Of a stretch of DNA of 8,603 nt, positions 5,726 through 8,603 are shown piece by piece (the stretch's first letter is position 1; each line of letters starts with the position of its first letter). Location of the stretch: assembly GCA_945867285.1 (NCBI GenBank), contig CAMBHX010000069.1, positions 1-8,603 of the forward strand, written 5' to 3'. The translations under genes were made by a program, and so were the position numbers. The notes beneath the pieces are model-generated. The model was not told the origin of the DNA and did not search any database. It worked only from the letters and a program-made list of their open reading frames with translations. Source of the DNA: Sulfuricurvum sp. IAE1 (GTDB taxonomy: Bacteria > Campylobacterota > Campylobacteria > Campylobacterales > Sulfurimonadaceae).

Positions 5726-7069
5726 TCAGCTTCTTTGAAGCTCCTGTTCGAGGCTCAAAGCCCCGTTAAAAAGTGTTTGCTCGTCATACGCACGAGCAAC
5801 CAATTGCAGACCGACTGGCATACCATTTTGAGCTGTATCCACGGGCAGTGATATCGCAGGTAATCCCGCCAAGTTGACGGATATAGTATAAATATCACTC
5901 AAATACATTTCGATAGGGTCCGATAATGCTCCAAATTCATAGGCAGTACGAGGTGCCACAGGAGTTAAAATCAAATCCACCTCTTGAAAAATCTTATTAT
6001 ACTCTTCTTGAATCAATGTACGCACTTTTTGTGCTTTGACATAATAAGCATCATAATATCCCGATGAAAGAACAAAATTTCCTAACATAATTCGACGCTG
6101 TACTTCTAATCCAAAGCCACTAGAACGAGTTTTTAGATAGGTATCTTTGAGAGTATCACCCTCAACGCGTGCACCATAACGGATTCCATCGTAACGAGCT
6201 AAATTAGTAGTAGCTTCGGCAGTTGCTGTAATATAATACGCTGATATATCAAATTTTGGATCCATCATTGTCTTTTCAACAATCGTATGCCCTGCACTCT
6301 TTAGAGCCTCAACCGCTTTGGCATATGCTTTTTGCACATCTGCTGACGCATCGTTGAGATAGTCTGGGATAATGGCGATTGTTAGTTTGACACTTGCATC
6401 AAGTTTATCGGCTACTGACTCGCATTTGCGTTGACTGCTCGTCGAATCTTTGGGGTCATACCCTGCTATCATATCGTACAATATCGCTGCATCTTCGACA
6501 TTTTGAGTCATAGGCCCGATTTGATCCAATGAGCTGGCGTATGCACCCAATCCATAACGGCTAACACGACCGTAGGTTGGTTTCATCCCCACAATACCAC
6601 AAAAAGCAGCTGGCTGACGAATCGATCCACCCGTATCACTCCCTAATGCTGCGACTGCAAGACCTGCTGCTACCACTGCCGCTGATCCACCCGAGCTTCC
6701 ACCTGGGACACAGTTGTGATTGAGAGGGTTGAGTGTCTTGCCATAACAACTGCTCTCCGTCGTTGAACCCATCGCAAACTCATCCATATTGGTTCGACCA
6801 AAGGGGCTTAATCCACACGCTAATAATTTATCAATAACCGTTGCATTATAAGGCGCTATATACCCCTTGAGAATATTTGATCCTGATGTTACACTCCAAC
6901 CATTGACTTGGATATTGTCTTTGATAGCGATAGGAATTCCTTCGCCCACATTAAGAACATCAATATAGCCATTAAGTTCTGGATAAGCTGCTATTTTTGC
7001 TCTTAGCTCTTCTTTAAGAGCTAACAGTTCATCAGCCGAAAGTTTTAGCGCCTCTTTAAGAGTAATCAT
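5726..7069 (-). CDS. gatA: Aspartyl/glutamyl-tRNA amidotransferase subunit A
   Basis: This 447-residue amidase-signature enzyme is the glutaminase subunit of GatCAB. It releases ammonia from glutamine for transamidation of Glu-tRNA(Gln) and, in many bacteria, Asp-tRNA(Asn). Seen: GIPIAIKDN with catalytic Lys50, GRTNMDEFAMGSTTE (91-105), PGGSSGGSA (122-130) with the cis-Ser at 125, and GSDTGGSIRQPA (143-154) with nucleophile Ser149. The Lys-Ser-Ser spacing of 75 and 24 equals that of S. aureus GatA as I recall it. The region before Lys50 is about 30 residues shorter than in many GatA proteins; compact forms are known in Campylobacterota. A strong AGGAGG precedes the ATG, which overlaps the stop of the small upstream membrane gene as ATGA. 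gatB and gatC are not in the window. Confidence 0.96.
   Translation of the reverse strand: MITLKEALKLSADELLALKEELRAKIAAYPELNGYIDVLNVGEGIPIAIKDNIQVNGWSVTSGSNILKGYIAPYNATVIDKLLACGLSPFGRTNMDEFAMGSTTESSCYGKTLNPLNHNCVPGGSSGGSAAVVAAGLAVAALGSDTGGSIRQPAAFCGIVGMKPTYGRVSRYGLGAYASSLDQIGPMTQNVEDAAILYDMIAGYDPKDSTSSQRKCESVADKLDASVKLTIAIIPDYLNDASADVQKAYAKAVEALKSAGHTIVEKTMMDPKFDISAYYITATAEATTNLARYDGIRYGARVEGDTLKDTYLKTRSSGFGLEVQRRIMLGNFVLSSGYYDAYYVKAQKVRTLIQEEYNKIFQEVDLILTPVAPRTAYEFGALSDPIEMYLSDIYTISVNLAGLPAISLPVDTAQNGMPVGLQLVARAYDEQTLFNGALSLEQELQRS
5728..5742. repeat. Hairpin in the last codons of gatA
   Basis: AGCTTC and GAAGCT form a perfect 6-bp stem with a 3-base loop, reaching into the gatA stop codon. 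The minus-strand continuation is GACTTTAGTG, without a T run, so it is not a standard intrinsic terminator. It may slow exonucleases at the gatA 3' end or simply be part of the neighbouring element. Confidence 0.4.
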
Positions 7070-7206
7070 ACCGCCTCCTGTGCTGTCTTATTTATTTGTT
7101 TTTTAGCAACTTTAACCATGATAATACCCACTCCAATAACCAAAAAAATTATCCCTACAGTGCAAGCAATAAAACTGATACTCACTGGCTGTGCTACGTC
7201 TATCAT
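7066..7206 (-). CDS. Small single-helix membrane protein between ileS and gatA
   Basis: I found this by reading the gap; it encodes 46 residues. The start is MIDVAQPVSI, then one strongly hydrophobic helix at about residues 8-31 (containing TVGIIFLVIGVGIIM), followed by a basic tail (Lys32, 35, 36 and 40) ending TAQEAV. The charge pattern suggests N-outside, C-inside in the inner membrane. Its ATG overlaps the ileS stop as ATGA and its stop overlaps the gatA ATG as ATGA, so it fills the gap exactly. The only nearby purine run, GGGAG, is too close to the ATG for normal initiation, so translation probably depends on coupling to ileS. From memory, Campylobacter has a small putative membrane protein in the same place between ileS and gatA. 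Function is unknown; no domain is recognised. Confidence 0.8.
   Translation of the reverse strand: MIDVAQPVSISFIACTVGIIFLVIGVGIIMVKVAKKQINKTAQEAV
7074..7079 (-). promoter_or_regulatory. Strong ribosome binding site of gatA
   Basis: A perfect AGGAGG lies four bases before the gatA ATG and inside the last codons of the small membrane gene. It is the strongest Shine-Dalgarno sequence in the window and fixes the gatA start at 7069. Confidence 0.85.
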
Positions 7207-8603
7207 TCTCCCACAACTCCAGCACAACGTGCACACAATGTCTCTTCGTCGACACTATGATATTTCCAACAACGTGGACATTTGCTTTGGGCATTAAGAG
7301 CAATATTAAATGTAGCCCCATCATGCTCAAAAGTTCCTAAAATCTCTTTGAGTGGGCACGCACACCATTTTGAGACCACTAAATACTCTTCCATATCTTC
7401 ACGTTTAAATGCCTTATGAAATGCCGAATCAGTGGAGACCACAAGCTCGAGCGTATTTTTGATAATCTTCTCTTTTTTCAAACCATCTACGACTTCATTA
7501 AGCCCTAAACGTATTGCTTTGGCGTTAACATCATCCCAAGTGCTTTCAACCGCATCGATAGGTGTATACACTACATCAAATATATCGGTCGCATTTCCAC
7601 GAATAACAGCAGGAGCACTCTCTAAAATCTCATCTGCAGTATAGGTCAAAATAGGAGCAATAAGACCTAACATTGAACGGGCAATGATCGCCATCGCACT
7701 TTGAGTAGAGCGTCTTGTTGCCGAATTAGCTGCATCACAGTACATTCTATCTTTGGTAATATCGATGTAAACACCACTAAGTTCATTGACGATAAAAAAG
7801 TTCAATCCGCTCATACCGTGAACAAAATTGTACTCCCCAAACAAACGATGAGTCTCGTCAAACACCTCTTTGGCACGGCTAACAATCCATTTATCAATAT
7901 CACCCATCTCATCGTAGCTAATGATTGTCTCTAAACCATCGAGATTGGCCAACATTATACGAAATGTATTACGAAGTTTTCGATATTGTTCTGCCGTTTG
8001 TTTGAGGATATTGCCTGAGATTTTCAAATCACCTTGATAATCGCTCATCGCAACCCACAGACGTAAAATCTCAGAACCGTATTCTTTGAGAACACTATCG
8101 GGTGCTACGACATTACCCTTGGATTTGGACATTTTCTCGCCCTTTTCGTCCACCGTAAATCCATGAGTCAAAATCGCTTTATACGGAGCTTTATGCTCCA
8201 CAGCGGCACTCAAGAATAATGAGGATTGAAACCATCCACGATGCTGATCCGAACCTTCGATATAGACATCCGCAGGATACGTTCCAGCGTCATAGTTACG
8301 TGATTTAAGAACCGAATTCCACGTCGAACCGCTATCAAACCACACATCCAAAATATCGGTTACTTTTTCCAACTCTTCAGGTTTGTACGGGCATCCCGGG
8401 TACAAAAGCTCTGATATTTCCATCGAGTACCACGCATCTGATCCTTGCATTTCAAAAATCATCGCCGTAAAATTAAGCGTTTTTTCATCCAAAATCACTT
8501 CACCCGTCTCTTTAATACGGAAAAAAGCGATAGGAACACCCCAGTCTCGCTGACGTGAGATACACCAATCGGGACGATTTTCCACCATTGAATTCAAACG
8601 ATT
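7203..8603 (-). CDS. ileS: Isoleucyl-tRNA synthetase, C-terminal part (5' end beyond window)
   Basis: The frame is open to the right edge (466 codons plus stop visible), so the start, the HIGH motif and the editing domain lie outside; a TTG at 8597 is internal, not a start. The enzyme charges tRNA(Ile) with isoleucine. Seen: NRPDWCISRQRDWGVPIAFF just after the edge, typical of the segment following the editing insert, then DVWFDSGSTW, GSDQHRGWFQSSL, the KMSKS loop (8121-8135) for ATP binding, and an anticodon-binding domain across roughly the next 250 residues. The C-terminus carries two Cys pairs, CPRC and CARC, between 7224 and 7280, which form the zinc finger of bacterial-type IleS. Normal full length is about 910-930 residues, so about half is here. 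It leads an operon with the small membrane gene and gatA. Confidence 0.97.
   Translation of the reverse strand, partial: NRLNSMVENRPDWCISRQRDWGVPIAFFRIKETGEVILDEKTLNFTAMIFEMQGSDAWYSMEISELLYPGCPYKPEELEKVTDILDVWFDSGSTWNSVLKSRNYDAGTYPADVYIEGSDQHRGWFQSSLFLSAAVEHKAPYKAILTHGFTVDEKGEKMSKSKGNVVAPDSVLKEYGSEILRLWVAMSDYQGDLKISGNILKQTAEQYRKLRNTFRIMLANLDGLETIISYDEMGDIDKWIVSRAKEVFDETHRLFGEYNFVHGMSGLNFFIVNELSGVYIDITKDRMYCDAANSATRRSTQSAMAIIARSMLGLIAPILTYTADEILESAPAVIRGNATDIFDVVYTPIDAVESTWDDVNAKAIRLGLNEVVDGLKKEKIIKNTLELVVSTDSAFHKAFKREDMEEYLVVSKWCACPLKEILGTFEHDGATFNIALNAQSKCPRCWKYHSVDEETLCARCAGVVGE

Noticed and set aside
7112..7330. 72-codon minus-strand frame spanning the ileS end and the small gap
   Set aside because: It runs out of frame across the IleS zinc finger and the 46-residue membrane gene, both of which have better support.
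8595..8597. TTG as the start of ileS
   Set aside because: The frame continues upstream to the window edge with IleS-like residues, and the protein from here would lack the whole N-terminal catalytic half.

Overview
The window is a compact, fully one-directional stretch of chromosome: every gene I can support lies on the minus strand, so transcription runs from the right edge (8603) to the left edge (1). Moderate-to-low GC, A/T-rich Shine-Dalgarno leaders of the AAGGA type, a short GatA, and the order ileS - small membrane protein - gatA - guaB all point to a Campylobacterota (epsilonproteobacterial) genome. A free-living sulfur-metabolising relative such as Sulfuricurvum or Sulfurimonas is my best guess, from recollection of gene order and protein wording; no search was possible.

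Right part (5726-8603): the 3' two-thirds or less of ileS (isoleucyl-tRNA synthetase, cut by the window edge), a 46-residue single-helix membrane protein, and gatA (amidotransferase subunit A). These three are chained by two ATGA stop/start overlaps, so they form a translation-related operon. The centre holds guaB (IMP dehydrogenase, 4197-5642), separated from gatA by 83 bp and from the next gene by 172 bp. Both gaps carry a similar short element bounded by AGCAAAGC and CACTAAAG, and the 172-bp gap is unusually rich in inverted repeats.

Left part (1-4024): metY, metX, xseB, a nitrilase-superfamily protein and a ThiF/MoeB-type E1-like protein (cut by the left edge). Gaps here are 8 bp or less, with three stop/start overlaps. 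MetX activates homoserine by O-acylation and MetY replaces the acyl group with sulfur, so the cell probably makes homocysteine by direct sulfhydrylation. XseB is the small subunit of exonuclease VII. The last two proteins have altered active-site regions: the nitrilase-like protein has Gly where the nucleophilic Cys is expected, and the E1-like protein lacks the first CxxC zinc pair and the conserved Cys of MoeB/ThiF.

Most of the window is ordinary housekeeping. The parts worth a second look are the tiny membrane gene at 7066-7206, the degenerate nitrilase/E1-like pair downstream of the methionine genes, and the structured, repeat-bearing gaps around guaB. I see no RNA genes, insertion sequences, CRISPR arrays or convincing intrinsic terminators.
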